DNA of 64,000 bases, taken from NCBI GenBank assembly GCA_900313005.1, contig ONZJ01000002.1:3569909-3633908 (forward strand). The letters run 5' to 3'. A model generated the notes under the pieces. It was not told the origin of the DNA. It was given only the letters and a program-made list of their open reading frames with translations, and did no database searches. A program made the translations under genes and the position numbers. Shown here piece by piece: positions 24,408-32,910 of the stretch. Position 1 is the first letter of the stretch. Every line of letters starts with the position of its first letter. Source of the DNA: Rhodobacteraceae bacterium EL129. GTDB lineage: Bacteria > Pseudomonadota > Alphaproteobacteria > Rhodobacterales > Rhodobacteraceae.

Positions 24408-25764
24408 CAACGTCTACCCCGATATAGGAAGCCTGTTCAGACTTCAGCTCGGTCAACTTCACGCCGATGCGATCCAGATGCAAGCGGGCTACCTTCTCAT
24501 CAAGGTGTTTCGGCAAGATATAGACTTCGTTGCCGTAATCATCGCCTTTGGTCCACAGCTCAATTTGCGCCAGAACTTGGTTGGTAAAGGACGCCGACAT
24601 CACGAAGGATGGGTGGCCTGTGGCATTGCCAAGGTTTAGCAAACGACCTTCGCTGAGCAGGATGAGACGGTTGCCCGAAGGCATCTCGATCATGTCGACT
24701 TGTTCTTTAATGTTGGTCCATTTGTGATTCTTCAGGCTGGCCACCTGGATTTCATTGTCGAAGTGACCGATGTTGCCAACAATCGCCATGTCCTTCATCT
24801 CGCGCATGTGCTCGATGCGGATCACGTCCTTGTTGCCGGTTGTGGTGATGAAGATATCAGCGCTGTCCACAACATCTTCCAGAACAACCACTTCAAATCC
24901 GTCCATGGCGGCCTGCAGGGCGCAGATCGGGTCGACCTCAGTCACCTTCACGCGTGCGCCTGCTCCGGCCAGGGACGCGGCCGAGCCTTTGCCCACATCG
25001 CCATAACCCATCACGATAGCAACCTTGCCCGCCATCATGGTGTCTGTCGCGCGACGGATGCCATCCACAAGCGATTCCTTACAGCCGTATTTGTTGTCGA
25101 ACTTCGATTTGGTCACACTGTCGTTCACGTTGATAGCCGGGAAAGGCAGTTGGCCTTTCTTGTGCAAATCATACAGGCGGTGAACACCTGTGGTTGTTTC
25201 TTCCGAAACGCCTTTGATTGCTGCGCGTGTTTTGACAAACCAGCCCGGTGTTTCCGCCATGCGCTTTTTAATCTGAGCGAAAATCGCCTCTTCTTCTTCC
25301 GAAGTAGGCGTTTCGATCAGGTCGGTTTCACCTTCTTCGACACGGGCTCCCAGCAAGACATACAAGGTTGCATCACCACCATCGTCGAGGATCATGTTCG
25401 CGCCGTCTGGGAACATGAAGGACCGATCAAGGTAATCCCAATGCTCAACCAGGGTCTGACCTTTGATTGCAAAGACCGGCGTACCGCTTTCTGCAATTGC
25501 AGCTGCAGCATGGTCTTGCGTGGAGAAAATGTTGCACGACGCCCAGCGCACATCCGCACCCAAAGCCACCAGTGTTTCGATCAACACAGCCGTCTGAATT
25601 GTCATGTGCAAGCTGCCGACAATCCGCGCACCTTTCAGCGGTTTGCTGTCACCATACTCTTCGCGCAATGCCATCAGGCCGGGCATTTCGGTTTCTGCGA
25701 TATCAAGCTCTTTGCGCCCAAAGACCGCAAGGTTGATGTCTTTTACGATATAGTCCTTCGCCAT
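24373..25764 (-). CDS. ahcY: S-adenosylhomocysteinase AhcY
   Basis: 463 residues. Hydrolyses S-adenosylhomocysteine to adenosine and homocysteine, relieving product inhibition of methyltransferases. Motifs: [35 protein letters not shown], the NAD-binding [18 protein letters not shown] (about residues 255-272) and the C-terminal [20 protein letters not shown] ending HYRY. The insert [20 protein letters not shown] is the one found in bacterial and plant enzymes. GAGGAG lies 9 bases before the ATG. DUF922 and extensin-like genes follow on the same transcript. Confidence 0.98.
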   Translation of the reverse strand: MAKDYIVKDINLAVFGRKELDIAETEMPGLMALREEYGDSKPLKGARIVGSLHMTIQTAVLIETLVALGADVRWASCNIFSTQDHAAAAIAESGTPVFAIKGQTLVEHWDYLDRSFMFPDGANMILDDGGDATLYVLLGARVEEGETDLIETPTSEEEEAIFAQIKKRMAETPGWFVKTRAAIKGVSEETTTGVHRLYDLHKKGQLPFPAINVNDSVTKSKFDNKYGCKESLVDGIRRATDTMMAGKVAIVMGYGDVGKGSAASLAGAGARVKVTEVDPICALQAAMDGFEVVVLEDVVDSADIFITTTGNKDVIRIEHMREMKDMAIVGNIGHFDNEIQVASLKNHKWTNIKEQVDMIEMPSGNRLILLSEGRLLNLGNATGHPSFVMSASFTNQVLAQIELWTKGDDYGNEVYILPKHLDEKVARLHLDRIGVKLTELKSEQASYIGVDVDGPYKPEHYRY

Positions 25765-25770
25765 TACTCA

Positions 25771-25795
25771 GGCTCCTCGAAATAACTGTTGGAGC
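25771..25795 (-). promoter_or_regulatory. Possible SD-masking hairpin in the ahcY leader
   Basis: In the minus-strand leader, GCTCC at 25791-25795 can pair with GGAGC at 25771-25775, which is the ribosome-binding site of ahcY. The loop would be about 15 bases. It does not match the SAH or SAM/SAH riboswitch consensus as I remember them, so the pairing may be incidental. Confidence 0.25.
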
Positions 25796-25922
25796 GCAGA
25801 TAGCACTGCACCCTGCTTTCGGCAATGTGCGAATAGTTGAGAGGGGCGAAAAGTGAGGTCATGGCAACTGATTGCGCCACAGCCGCCGTCCGATTAAGCA
25901 GGATCTAAAGGAAGGATATGAC

Positions 25923-26519
25923 ATGGCCCCCAAACCCGCGCGCGCCTGGCAAAAAATGCTGTCAGGACGCCACCTGGACCTGCTGGACCCCACACCGGTT
26001 GATATCGAAATCGAAGATATCGCCCACGGGCTTAGCTTTGTCGCGCGTTGGAATGGTCAAACCATCGGCGATTATGCCTATTCAGTTGCCGAACACTCTT
26101 TGCTGGTCGAGCAGCTGTACAGCCGCATGACGCCCAAACCCGATCCAAAATGGCAACTGGCGGCCTTGCTGCACGACGCGCCTGAGTATGTGATTGGCGA
26201 TATGATATCCCCCGTCAAAAATGCAGTGGGACCGGGATATAATGATCTGGACAAGCGCCTTATGGCTGCCATCCATATTCGCTTTGGCTTACCAGCCATG
26301 ATCCCGCAACACATCAAGCGCCAGATCAAAAAAGCTGACAAAATCAGTGCCTGGATGGAGGCGACGCGGATCGCTGGGTTCTCGGAAGCTGAGGCGAACT
26401 GGTTTTTCGGAATTCCCGATGCACAGTTGATTTCAGGTCTGGACATTGTGCTGCGCCCACCCATGCAAACGCGGGCGGATTTCACTGCCCGCCACGATAC
26501 ATTGTCAGGTCAGTTTTGA
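25923..26519 (+). CDS. HD-domain phosphohydrolase (YfbR-like)
   Basis: 198 residues from ATG 25923, preceded by AAGGAAGGA. Metal-binding HD-fold residues are visible in VAEHSLLVEQ (first His) and AALLHDAPEYVIGDM (the HD pair), with a later Asp in KKADKISAWMEATR. The LDLLDPTPVDIEIEDIAHGL opening is typical of alphaproteobacterial HD hydrolases related to 5'-nucleotidase YfbR. Likely substrate is a nucleotide, not proven. It overlaps the acetyltransferase gene by one base. Confidence 0.85.
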   Translation: MAPKPARAWQKMLSGRHLDLLDPTPVDIEIEDIAHGLSFVARWNGQTIGDYAYSVAEHSLLVEQLYSRMTPKPDPKWQLAALLHDAPEYVIGDMISPVKNAVGPGYNDLDKRLMAAIHIRFGLPAMIPQHIKRQIKKADKISAWMEATRIAGFSEAEANWFFGIPDAQLISGLDIVLRPPMQTRADFTARHDTLSGQF

Positions 26520-27004
26520 TGATTCACATCCGACCTGCCGGTGCCTTGGACGCCGCCGCGATGGCCGAGCTTTTGAATGCAATCATCGCCAAGGGTGGCA
26601 CAACGGCGCACACCACACCCTCCACACGCGAAGACATGTTGGCAGCCATGAACAGTTGCCCAGGCCAATCAAGCTGGTTACTTGCCGAAAATGAAAGTGG
26701 AGAGCTGTTGGGGTTTCAGCTGATCGAAGCCTTTCCCCCGCTACCCCCGGAAGCCTGTGACATCGGTACTTTCACTCGTCTTGGCCTCACCCAATCCGGA
26801 ATTGGATCCGCTCTGTTTGATGAAACAGTCAAAGCGGCGCGGCGTCTGGGGTTTGAGTGGATCAACGCCACGATCCGTGCCGACAACGCGGGCGGGCTGG
26901 CTTACTATCAAAGTCGCGGGTTTGAAGAATACAAGATCACGCGCAACGTCGCTTTGAAAGACGGCACGATAGTCGACAAGGTCAGTAAGCGGTTTGAGCT
27001 CTGA
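26519..27004 (+). CDS. GNAT-family N-acetyltransferase
   Basis: 161 residues from ATG 26519 (TGATG overlap with the HD gene). The acetyl-CoA fold is shown by LGFQLIEAFPPLPPEACDIG, the A-motif equivalent LTQSGIGSALFDETVKAARR and the B-motif INATIRADNAGGLAYYQSRG with FEEYKI. The canonical R/Q-x-x-G-x-G/A loop is reduced to QSGIGSA. The substrate is unknown. Convergent with regA, 5 bases apart. Confidence 0.85.
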   Translation: MIHIRPAGALDAAAMAELLNAIIAKGGTTAHTTPSTREDMLAAMNSCPGQSSWLLAENESGELLGFQLIEAFPPLPPEACDIGTFTRLGLTQSGIGSALFDETVKAARRLGFEWINATIRADNAGGLAYYQSRGFEEYKITRNVALKDGTIVDKVSKRFEL

Positions 27005-27009
27005 GCTGA

Positions 27010-27561
27010 TCAGCGTGGGCTGCGTTTGGCCAAAATTCGCTGAAGCGTCCGTCGGTGCATGTTCAATCGCCGCGCAGTTTCGGACACGTTACGATCACAT
27101 AGCTCATACACTCTCTGGATGTGCTCCCACCGGACACGATCTGCGCTCATCGGATTTTCAGGGGGTGGTGGCAATTCATCACCCATTGCCAGCAACGCGT
27201 TGGTGATATCCGTAGCATCTGCAGGCTTTGACAGGTAATCTGTCGCACCGATTTTGACTGCGGCCACTGCCGTGGCAATTGCCCCATAACCGGTCAACAC
27301 AACAATCCGGCTGTCAGGTCGTTTCTCGCGGATTACTTCAACCACGTCCAACCCATTGCCATCTTCGAGGCGAAGATCACACACTGCATAAGCGGGAGGT
27401 CGAGCGGTCGCTATCGCTCTACCTGCGGTCACAGACCCGGCCGTTTCCACTTCAAAGCCACGCTTCTCCATTGCCTTGGCCAAGCGCCGCAAAAAGGGTT
27501 CATCATCATCGACTAGAAGCAGAGACTTGTCTTCACCGATAGCACTATTTTCGTCGGTCAT
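27010..27561 (-). CDS. regA: Redox response regulator RegA/PrrA/ActR
   Basis: 183 residues. Receiver domain with acidic pocket LLLVDDDE, phospho-acceptor Asp62 in CDLRLEDGNG, Thr-Gly switch VLTGYGAIATAV and KPAD lysine. A four-proline linker (ELPPPPENP) leads to a Fis-type helix-turn-helix (RWEHIQRVYELCDRNVSETA, then RRLNMHRRTLQRIL). RegA activates photosynthesis, respiration, CO2 and N2 fixation genes when oxygen falls. It is 74 bases behind senC on the same strand and across from regB. The hvrA gene that follows regA in Rhodobacter is missing. Confidence 0.96.
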   Translation of the reverse strand: MTDENSAIGEDKSLLLVDDDEPFLRRLAKAMEKRGFEVETAGSVTAGRAIATARPPAYAVCDLRLEDGNGLDVVEVIREKRPDSRIVVLTGYGAIATAVAAVKIGATDYLSKPADATDITNALLAMGDELPPPPENPMSADRVRWEHIQRVYELCDRNVSETARRLNMHRRTLQRILAKRSPR

Positions 27562-27635
27562 TTGCTTCTCATCCCGTATTAGCCCGTGACGTTCATCCTA
27601 GACACGCACGAGGCCACACGTCAAACGCGCATCCC

Positions 27636-28265
27636 TCAGCTGGCGTCGACAAAGCACTGAACTTTTTCTGCCATATCTTCTGCGCGTATCGCACGACGGA
27701 AAAACTCGACAAAGCCATGTTCAGGCAGGACGAGATAGGTGAAAGTCGAGTGATCAACCAGATACAGATCTTCGGCACCAGGTTCGGGTTCCTGCTTTTG
27801 ATAAAAAGTCCTGTACGCCTTGCTTGCAGCTTTGACCTGCTCCGCAGACCCGGTCAGGCCCAACATTCGGTCGTGCATGTAATCGGTGTATTCCTTGACC
27901 ACTTCAGGCGTATCGCGTTCGGGATCTATAGAAATGAAGACCGGTTTCACGATTGATCCTTTTTCCTCAAGGATCGCCACAGCCTCACCGTTGCGGGCTG
28001 CGTCCAGAGGGCAAACATCGGGGCAAAACGTATACCCAAAATAAATCAGGGTCGGCTGATCAATGACTTCAGCCTCCGTCACTGTCTGACCGTTTTCGTC
28101 AATCAACGTAAACGGTCCGCCAATCTGTTCGGACCCACCTGCAATTTGCGCGCTGCGGCATTGCGCAAAAGCGTCGGCGCCAGACCTGCTGCCTGAAATG
28201 AAATACAATCCTGCGAGTGAAGCAACTACCGCAACTGAAGCAGCGATGGCGAAAATGCGGGTCAT
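27636..28265 (-). CDS. senC: SenC/PrrC (SCO-family copper chaperone)
   Basis: 209 residues from ATG 28265, preceded by TCAGGAG. An N-terminal signal-anchor (about 3-22) is followed by a thioredoxin fold with the copper-binding C-x-x-x-C in GYTFCPDVCPLDAARNG (about residues 79-95) and the third ligand histidine in LYLVDHSTFTYLV. SCO proteins deliver copper to cytochrome oxidase. In Rhodobacter the homologue sits between regB and regA and affects redox signalling. The same arrangement holds here: regB diverges and regA follows. Confidence 0.93.
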   Translation of the reverse strand: MTRIFAIAASVAVVASLAGLYFISGSRSGADAFAQCRSAQIAGGSEQIGGPFTLIDENGQTVTEAEVIDQPTLIYFGYTFCPDVCPLDAARNGEAVAILEEKGSIVKPVFISIDPERDTPEVVKEYTDYMHDRMLGLTGSAEQVKAASKAYRTFYQKQEPEPGAEDLYLVDHSTFTYLVLPEHGFVEFFRRAIRAEDMAEKVQCFVDAS

Positions 28266-28328
28266 GGTGATCTCCTGAAAGTGGGCCTTGGCACTGACTT
28301 GAGGCACATCTAGCATCAGGCATGGAAC

Positions 28329-29747
28329 ATGCAATGGGACGAGACAGCACAGATGGCCGATAGCACGAACGTGATCTCCAGCTCGCGCCGACGGGGCAAC
28401 TGGATCCGGCTGAGAACACTGGTGATGCTGCGCTGGTGGGCAATCTTTGGCCAAATCTCGGCATTGATCGTGGCGCAAAGGCTGTACAATCTGACGCTCG
28501 ATATTGGCCTTTTGTATTTGGTGATTGGTGTTTCAGTCATCACCAATTTGGTGGCGACCTTTATCTACCCCGAGACCAAACGGCTGCGCGAAACCGAAAC
28601 GCTGTTGGTCGTGCTATATGACATGTTGCAACTGGGGTTGATGTTGTATCTGACCGGAGGGTTGAACAATCCATTTTCAATCCTGATCGTAGGGCCGGTC
28701 ATGGTGACGGCCTCTGCACTATCCTCCAGATCGACCCTGTTTCTGGGCTTTTCCGCGATTCTTATTGTCACGCTGCTCAGCCAGTACCACCTGCCCTTGC
28801 GTACGGACCAAGGGTTTGTGCTGCGCGTGCCCGAGGTCTTTTTGTTTGGTAACTGGGCAGCGATAGTCATCGCTGTGCTGTTTCTAGGCGCCTATTCGCG
28901 CCGGATCGTATCGGAAATGCAGTCCATGTCAGATGCGTTGCAGGCGACCCAGATGGCGCTGTCGCGTGAACAAAAGTTGACCGATCTGGGCGGCGTTGTC
29001 GCCGCGGCGGCCCATGAACTTGGTACGCCTCTGGCCACGATCAAACTGACCAGCACCGAACTTGCACACGAACTCAAGAACGATCCGGATCTTTATGAGG
29101 ACGCGGTTTTGATCTCGGAACAGGCTGACCGTTGTCGTGATATCATGCGGTCCATGGGGCGGACTGGCAAAGATGATTTGCATGTTCACACAGCTCCGAT
29201 ATCAACCATCATCGAAGAAGCCGCAGAGCCTCATATAGATCGTGGAAAAACAGTCGTGTTTCATCACGGGATCGACACAGACGACGAGCCCGTGCCGCCA
29301 ATCGTGCAAAGACAGCCCGAGATTGTACATGGGATTCGCAATCTCGTGCAGAATGCTGTCGATTTTGCCCAAAGCACAGTTTGGGTGGAAACCGATTGGT
29401 CCGATGACTGCATTTTGGTTCGCATTATGGACAATGGCAGCGGGTACCCTCCGAACCTGCTGGGTCGGATTGGTGACCCGTTCGTGCGCCCACGCTCGCA
29501 CAGCAGTGACACGCAACGCCCGGGATACGAAGGTATGGGGCTGGGTCTTTTCATCGCAAAAACTCTGCTTGAGCGATCGGGTGCAGAATTGAGCTTCGCC
29601 AACGGCGATGATTCGTACCTGGACGAAGACAGCTATCCCGAGCGCACCGGGGCCGTGGTGGAAGTCACCTGGCCAAGATCCGTGTTGGAGGGTGGAAAAG
29701 ACGGCCAAGGCCGAGCTCCGCTTGGGGAAAACCTGCCTTTCCAATGA
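28329..29747 (+). CDS. regB: Redox sensor histidine kinase RegB/PrrB
   Basis: 472 residues if started at ATG 28329; ATG 28353 is an alternative and neither has a strong ribosome site. Six membrane segments cover about 30-190. The quinone-binding heptapeptide GGLNNPF is present at 110-116. His229 in AAAAHELGTPLATIKL is the phospho-acceptor, and Cys269 in ADRCRDIMRSM corresponds to the redox-active cysteine of Rhodobacter RegB. ATPase boxes: NLVQNAVDFA (N), MDNGSGYPP (G1) and GYEGMGLGLFIAKTLLERSG (G2). It activates RegA, encoded across a 63-base divergent gap together with senC. Confidence 0.95.
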   Translation: MQWDETAQMADSTNVISSSRRRGNWIRLRTLVMLRWWAIFGQISALIVAQRLYNLTLDIGLLYLVIGVSVITNLVATFIYPETKRLRETETLLVVLYDMLQLGLMLYLTGGLNNPFSILIVGPVMVTASALSSRSTLFLGFSAILIVTLLSQYHLPLRTDQGFVLRVPEVFLFGNWAAIVIAVLFLGAYSRRIVSEMQSMSDALQATQMALSREQKLTDLGGVVAAAAHELGTPLATIKLTSTELAHELKNDPDLYEDAVLISEQADRCRDIMRSMGRTGKDDLHVHTAPISTIIEEAAEPHIDRGKTVVFHHGIDTDDEPVPPIVQRQPEIVHGIRNLVQNAVDFAQSTVWVETDWSDDCILVRIMDNGSGYPPNLLGRIGDPFVRPRSHSSDTQRPGYEGMGLGLFIAKTLLERSGAELSFANGDDSYLDEDSYPERTGAVVEVTWPRSVLEGGKDGQGRAPLGENLPFQ

Positions 29748-29784
29748 AATGCAGCGTCCCCTGTTCGGGATGATCCTCTCTCAG

Positions 29785-29799
29785 TTAACGAATGCTTAA
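29785..29799. promoter_or_regulatory. Perfect CtrA box upstream of the DivL-like gene
   Basis: TTAA at 29785-29788, 7 bases, TTAA at 29796-29799: all 8 consensus positions. Another TTAAC follows at 29816. The box ends 46 bases before the start codon at 29846, in the 98-base gap after regB. CtrA boxes are palindromic, so no strand is assigned. In alphaproteobacteria DivL controls the CckA-ChpT-CtrA relay, so this would be feedback. Confidence 0.65.
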
Positions 29800-29845
29800 C
29801 TATCGAAGCGCACCCTTAACCATCAACCAGATGTGAGCGCTTTCT

Positions 29846-31375
29846 ATGGGCATGTTAACCTTTCCTGAGTTCTTAGGACTACTGATGGTTTCACTATCGG
29901 CGTCCCTGATCGTGATCTGGGTGCTCGGCAAATTGCGAAGTACGTCAGAGCCCTTTGTGGCGGAGACCTTCGTTGGTACCAACAAGGATGTTTTCTTGTT
30001 TGAAAAAGACATTCTGATTGATCACGATGTAAACCCTCCCCCACCCTCTTGGCAAAATATTGATATGCTTGCTGACTGGTCAGATCTGCGCAATTGGTTT
30101 GGGCTTCGGTTTTCGGACCTGCCCGCCTCGCTCGCCAATCTCGAAGAGGGCACATGCGTATTCGACGATCTGCTGGATCGTGCTTCTGGTCTGCAATTGA
30201 AACTGACACGTCACGGACAAACCACGCGTGTGGAGCTGCTGAACGAAAGCAGTGTTTCACCCGCGAACTGGCATTGCACCAACCTGCAGATAAACTTGGC
30301 GCGTGACGCCACAGAAGTGTTGGACCGCACGCCTTTCCCTATCTGGAAAACGGACGAAAATGACAAAGTCACATGGCGTAACCCGGCGTTTGAGAAGATC
30401 GTTTTAGAGTCGGGTCAGATGCCGGAGATAGTCAAAGATTCCAGGCGCAAGGACAGACCTGAACGATTTTCGGCACCTGCCAGACACGGGAAAGAGGCCA
30501 AGTGGTTCGAAGTGAACACACATCCCTTGAACGACTCAAACACTCTACATGTCGCAACAGCCATTGATCAGGTCATAAAGGCTGAGACAGCCCAGCGCGC
30601 GTTTGTACAAACCCTGACCAAGACGTTTGCCACACTGACAACTGGATTGGCCGTTTTCGACAAGAACCACCAACTTGCCCTGTTCAATCCCGCATTGGTG
30701 GATCTCACGGGCATTTCGGTCAGCTTTCTCAGTGCACGCCCGGATGTCATCCGATTTTTTGATGAGTTGCGCGAAAGGCAAGTTCTTCCCGAACCTAAGA
30801 ACTACGCCACCCTCAGAAGTAAAATTCGTGAAGTGATCGCACGGGCACATGATGGCAGCTATTTGGAAATGTGGAATTTGCCTGGTGGCGAAACCTACCG
30901 CATCACTGGCCGTCCACATCCTGATGGTGCCGTTGCCTTCCTAATAGAAGATATCTCTGCCGAAGTTATCAAAACGCGTCAATTCAGATCGCAAATTGAT
31001 CTGGGCCAATCAGTTATTGATGCTTTGAACGAAGCGATTGTTGTTATCGCACCAAACGATACGGTTCTGTTCTGCAACACCGCTTGCACTGATATGCTCA
31101 AGATTGATCCGGCGGTCAGCTTTAGTGATCTCTCGGTGGACGATCTGATCAACGCATGCCGCGATCAATTTCAGTCTAATGCCCTTTGGTCGATCTTCGA
31201 GGCGAATGTGCGCAATGATGTGGGCCGTCTCGATACGACAAGCCGATTTCTGAACCATCGTTCTGGTATCCGCATGCAATATCAGATCAAGGCGCTCACC
31301 GGTGGCATACGCATGATCAATTTCTCTCAATTGGCTTTGTCCACATCCAAAATTTCAAGCACCGCCGCAGAGTAA
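29846..31375 (+). CDS. divL: DivL-like PAS-domain protein lacking the kinase domain
   Basis: 509 residues. One N-terminal membrane segment (about 8-28) is followed by at least three PAS-like domains: about 155-240 (LDRTPFPIWKTDENDKVTWR), about 255-375 (FATLTTGLAVFDKNHQLALF, then the LPGGETYRITGRPHPDGAVA sheet) and about 395-500 (VIDALNEAIVVIAPNDTVLF). It ends soon after, with no DHp helix and no ATP-binding boxes. Order divL-tsaE-amgK-murU-addBA is, from memory, the alphaproteobacterial one. A PAS protein named DivL regulates CtrA and gene-transfer-agent production in Rhodobacter capsulatus. The name rests on position and domain type, not on alignment. Confidence 0.65.
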   Translation: MGMLTFPEFLGLLMVSLSASLIVIWVLGKLRSTSEPFVAETFVGTNKDVFLFEKDILIDHDVNPPPPSWQNIDMLADWSDLRNWFGLRFSDLPASLANLEEGTCVFDDLLDRASGLQLKLTRHGQTTRVELLNESSVSPANWHCTNLQINLARDATEVLDRTPFPIWKTDENDKVTWRNPAFEKIVLESGQMPEIVKDSRRKDRPERFSAPARHGKEAKWFEVNTHPLNDSNTLHVATAIDQVIKAETAQRAFVQTLTKTFATLTTGLAVFDKNHQLALFNPALVDLTGISVSFLSARPDVIRFFDELRERQVLPEPKNYATLRSKIREVIARAHDGSYLEMWNLPGGETYRITGRPHPDGAVAFLIEDISAEVIKTRQFRSQIDLGQSVIDALNEAIVVIAPNDTVLFCNTACTDMLKIDPAVSFSDLSVDDLINACRDQFQSNALWSIFEANVRNDVGRLDTTSRFLNHRSGIRMQYQIKALTGGIRMINFSQLALSTSKISSTAAE

Positions 31376-31415
31376 TCCCGCTTGCAGGCCAGCGGTCTGA
31401 GAGTATTCTCGGACC

Positions 31416-31892
31416 ATGTGTTCAATAGACCTGATCTTTTCCTCTGACTCACCCGATATGACGTGTGCTTTGGCCAGCAACCTGTCCAAACTGCTCAAGC
31501 CGGGTGACGTGGTATTGCTGTCAGGAAATGTGGGCGCGGGGAAAACGCATTTCGCACGATGCGTCATACAAGCCAGCCTGATCCAGCACGAAGATGTCCC
31601 TTCCCCAACCTATACATTGGTCCAAACCTATCAGGCACAAACTGGTGAGATTTGGCATTCCGACTTGTATCGTCTCAGCGATCTTTCCGAGATCGAAGAA
31701 CTAGGCCTGTTACAAGCTTTCTCAGACGCGATTTGCCTGGTGGAATGGCCCGACCGATTAGGAGAGTGCGCCCCACCCTCGGCGCTCTACGTCACCCTCG
31801 AACCTGACCCGAGTGAAGACGCGCGGATCATCCGAATGACATCATCCGACGCCAGCTGGGCACATCGGCTGAAAGGACTTTCACATGTCTGA
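31416..31892 (+). CDS. tsaE: tRNA threonylcarbamoyladenosine biosynthesis ATPase TsaE
   Basis: 158 residues. Walker A in LLSGNVGAGKTHFARCVI (about residues 34-51), the switch-like SPTYTLVQTYQ, DLYRLSD and the Walker B region ICLVEWPDRLGE define TsaE. It drives turnover of the TsaB-TsaD complex (TsaD is encoded at 19219). It starts 40 bases after the DivL-like gene and overlaps amgK by 8 bases. The start at 31416 (MCSIDLIF) lacks a strong ribosome site. Confidence 0.94.
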   Translation: MCSIDLIFSSDSPDMTCALASNLSKLLKPGDVVLLSGNVGAGKTHFARCVIQASLIQHEDVPSPTYTLVQTYQAQTGEIWHSDLYRLSDLSEIEELGLLQAFSDAICLVEWPDRLGECAPPSALYVTLEPDPSEDARIIRMTSSDASWAHRLKGLSHV

Positions 31893-32910
31893 CCGCGACA
31901 GAGCGATTACATCTTTCCTTCAAACGTCTGGCTGGGGTGATGCTGAAGTCGGCCCTTTGGCAGGCGATGCCTCTAACCGGTGTTATCTCAGGATCTCCAG
32001 AGAGAGCGGGCGCGAGCGTGCGGTTCTCATGGATGCCCCGTCAGAAAAGGGCGAAGATGTGCGCCCGTTCATCCATATCGCCCAGTGGCTAAATCAATCT
32101 GGTTTCAGTGCTCCGGCGATTTTTGCACAGGATGAACAGCAAGGGTTGCTGCTGCTCGAAGACTTGGGCGATGACTTGTTCGCACGGGTTGTGCTGGATG
32201 AACCTGATCTCGAAAACACTCTCTATTGCAGCGCAACGGACGTGCTTGTCACCCTGCACGAGGTTCATCCTCCTGAAAACCTGCTGCCCTATTCCACAAG
32301 CGTCATGACCGATCTCGCGGCCTTGGCCTATGACTGGTACCTGATCGCGGCTGCGCATTCCGATGAGATTGCGAAGGTTCAGTTCAAAAAAGAGATATCA
32401 TCTCTTCTGGACAAGTTTGCGCCGAACCAGACTGTTGTGATCCAGCGGGATTATCACTCGGAAAATCTGCTTTGGCTGCCCGAGAGGCAAGGTGTCAAAC
32501 GTGTCGGACTGCTTGATTTTCAGGACGCCATGCTGGGCCACCCAGCCTACGATCTGGTGTCGTTGCTGCAAGACGCAAGACGCGATGTCCTCCCTGCGAT
32601 CGAGACTGAGATGATCAGCCGCTATGTTGCTGCGACCGATCAGAACCCCGAAACGTTCGAAGCAGCATATCATGTGCTGGGCGCGCAGCGAAATTTGCGT
32701 ATCCTTGGCGTATTTGCGCGGCTTTGCGTGCGCGATGGAAAGGCGCATTATGTTGATCTGATCCCGCGGGTTTGGGCCCTGTTGCAACGCGATCTGTCAC
32801 ACGCCGCATTGTCTGATCTTGCTGAGATTATTGACCAGTCACTGCCCGCGCCCACCAGGACGGTATTAGAAGGTCTGAAAGACAAATGCGCGACCATCCC
32901 AGCTCTGTAA
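31885..32910 (+). CDS. amgK: AmgK-type anomeric sugar kinase (N-acetylmuramate/GlcNAc 1-kinase)
   Basis: 341 residues of the aminoglycoside-phosphotransferase fold. The catalytic loop is QRDYHSENLLWLPE (H-x-x-N) and the metal-binding DFQDAMLGHPAYDL follows at about residues 210-228. The N-terminal nucleotide site includes AGDASNRCYLRI. AmgK phosphorylates C1 of N-acetylmuramate and N-acetylglucosamine recovered from peptidoglycan; MurU, the next gene, makes UDP-MurNAc from the product. Overlaps tsaE by 8 and murU by 25 bases, so the pair is tightly coupled. Confidence 0.85.
   Translation: MSDRDRAITSFLQTSGWGDAEVGPLAGDASNRCYLRISRESGRERAVLMDAPSEKGEDVRPFIHIAQWLNQSGFSAPAIFAQDEQQGLLLLEDLGDDLFARVVLDEPDLENTLYCSATDVLVTLHEVHPPENLLPYSTSVMTDLAALAYDWYLIAAAHSDEIAKVQFKKEISSLLDKFAPNQTVVIQRDYHSENLLWLPERQGVKRVGLLDFQDAMLGHPAYDLVSLLQDARRDVLPAIETEMISRYVAATDQNPETFEAAYHVLGAQRNLRILGVFARLCVRDGKAHYVDLIPRVWALLQRDLSHAALSDLAEIIDQSLPAPTRTVLEGLKDKCATIPAL

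Noticed and set aside
24700-25785. Open frame of about 361 codons on the plus strand opposite ahcY
   Set aside because: It is antisense to a complete, strongly conserved gene, is rich in Cys/His/Arg with no recognisable domain, and lacks a ribosome site. It is a by-product of ahcY codon use.
25765-25871. Known SAH riboswitch upstream of ahcY
   Set aside because: The leader does not show the conserved core as I remember it; only a possible SD-masking pair remains, reported as weak.
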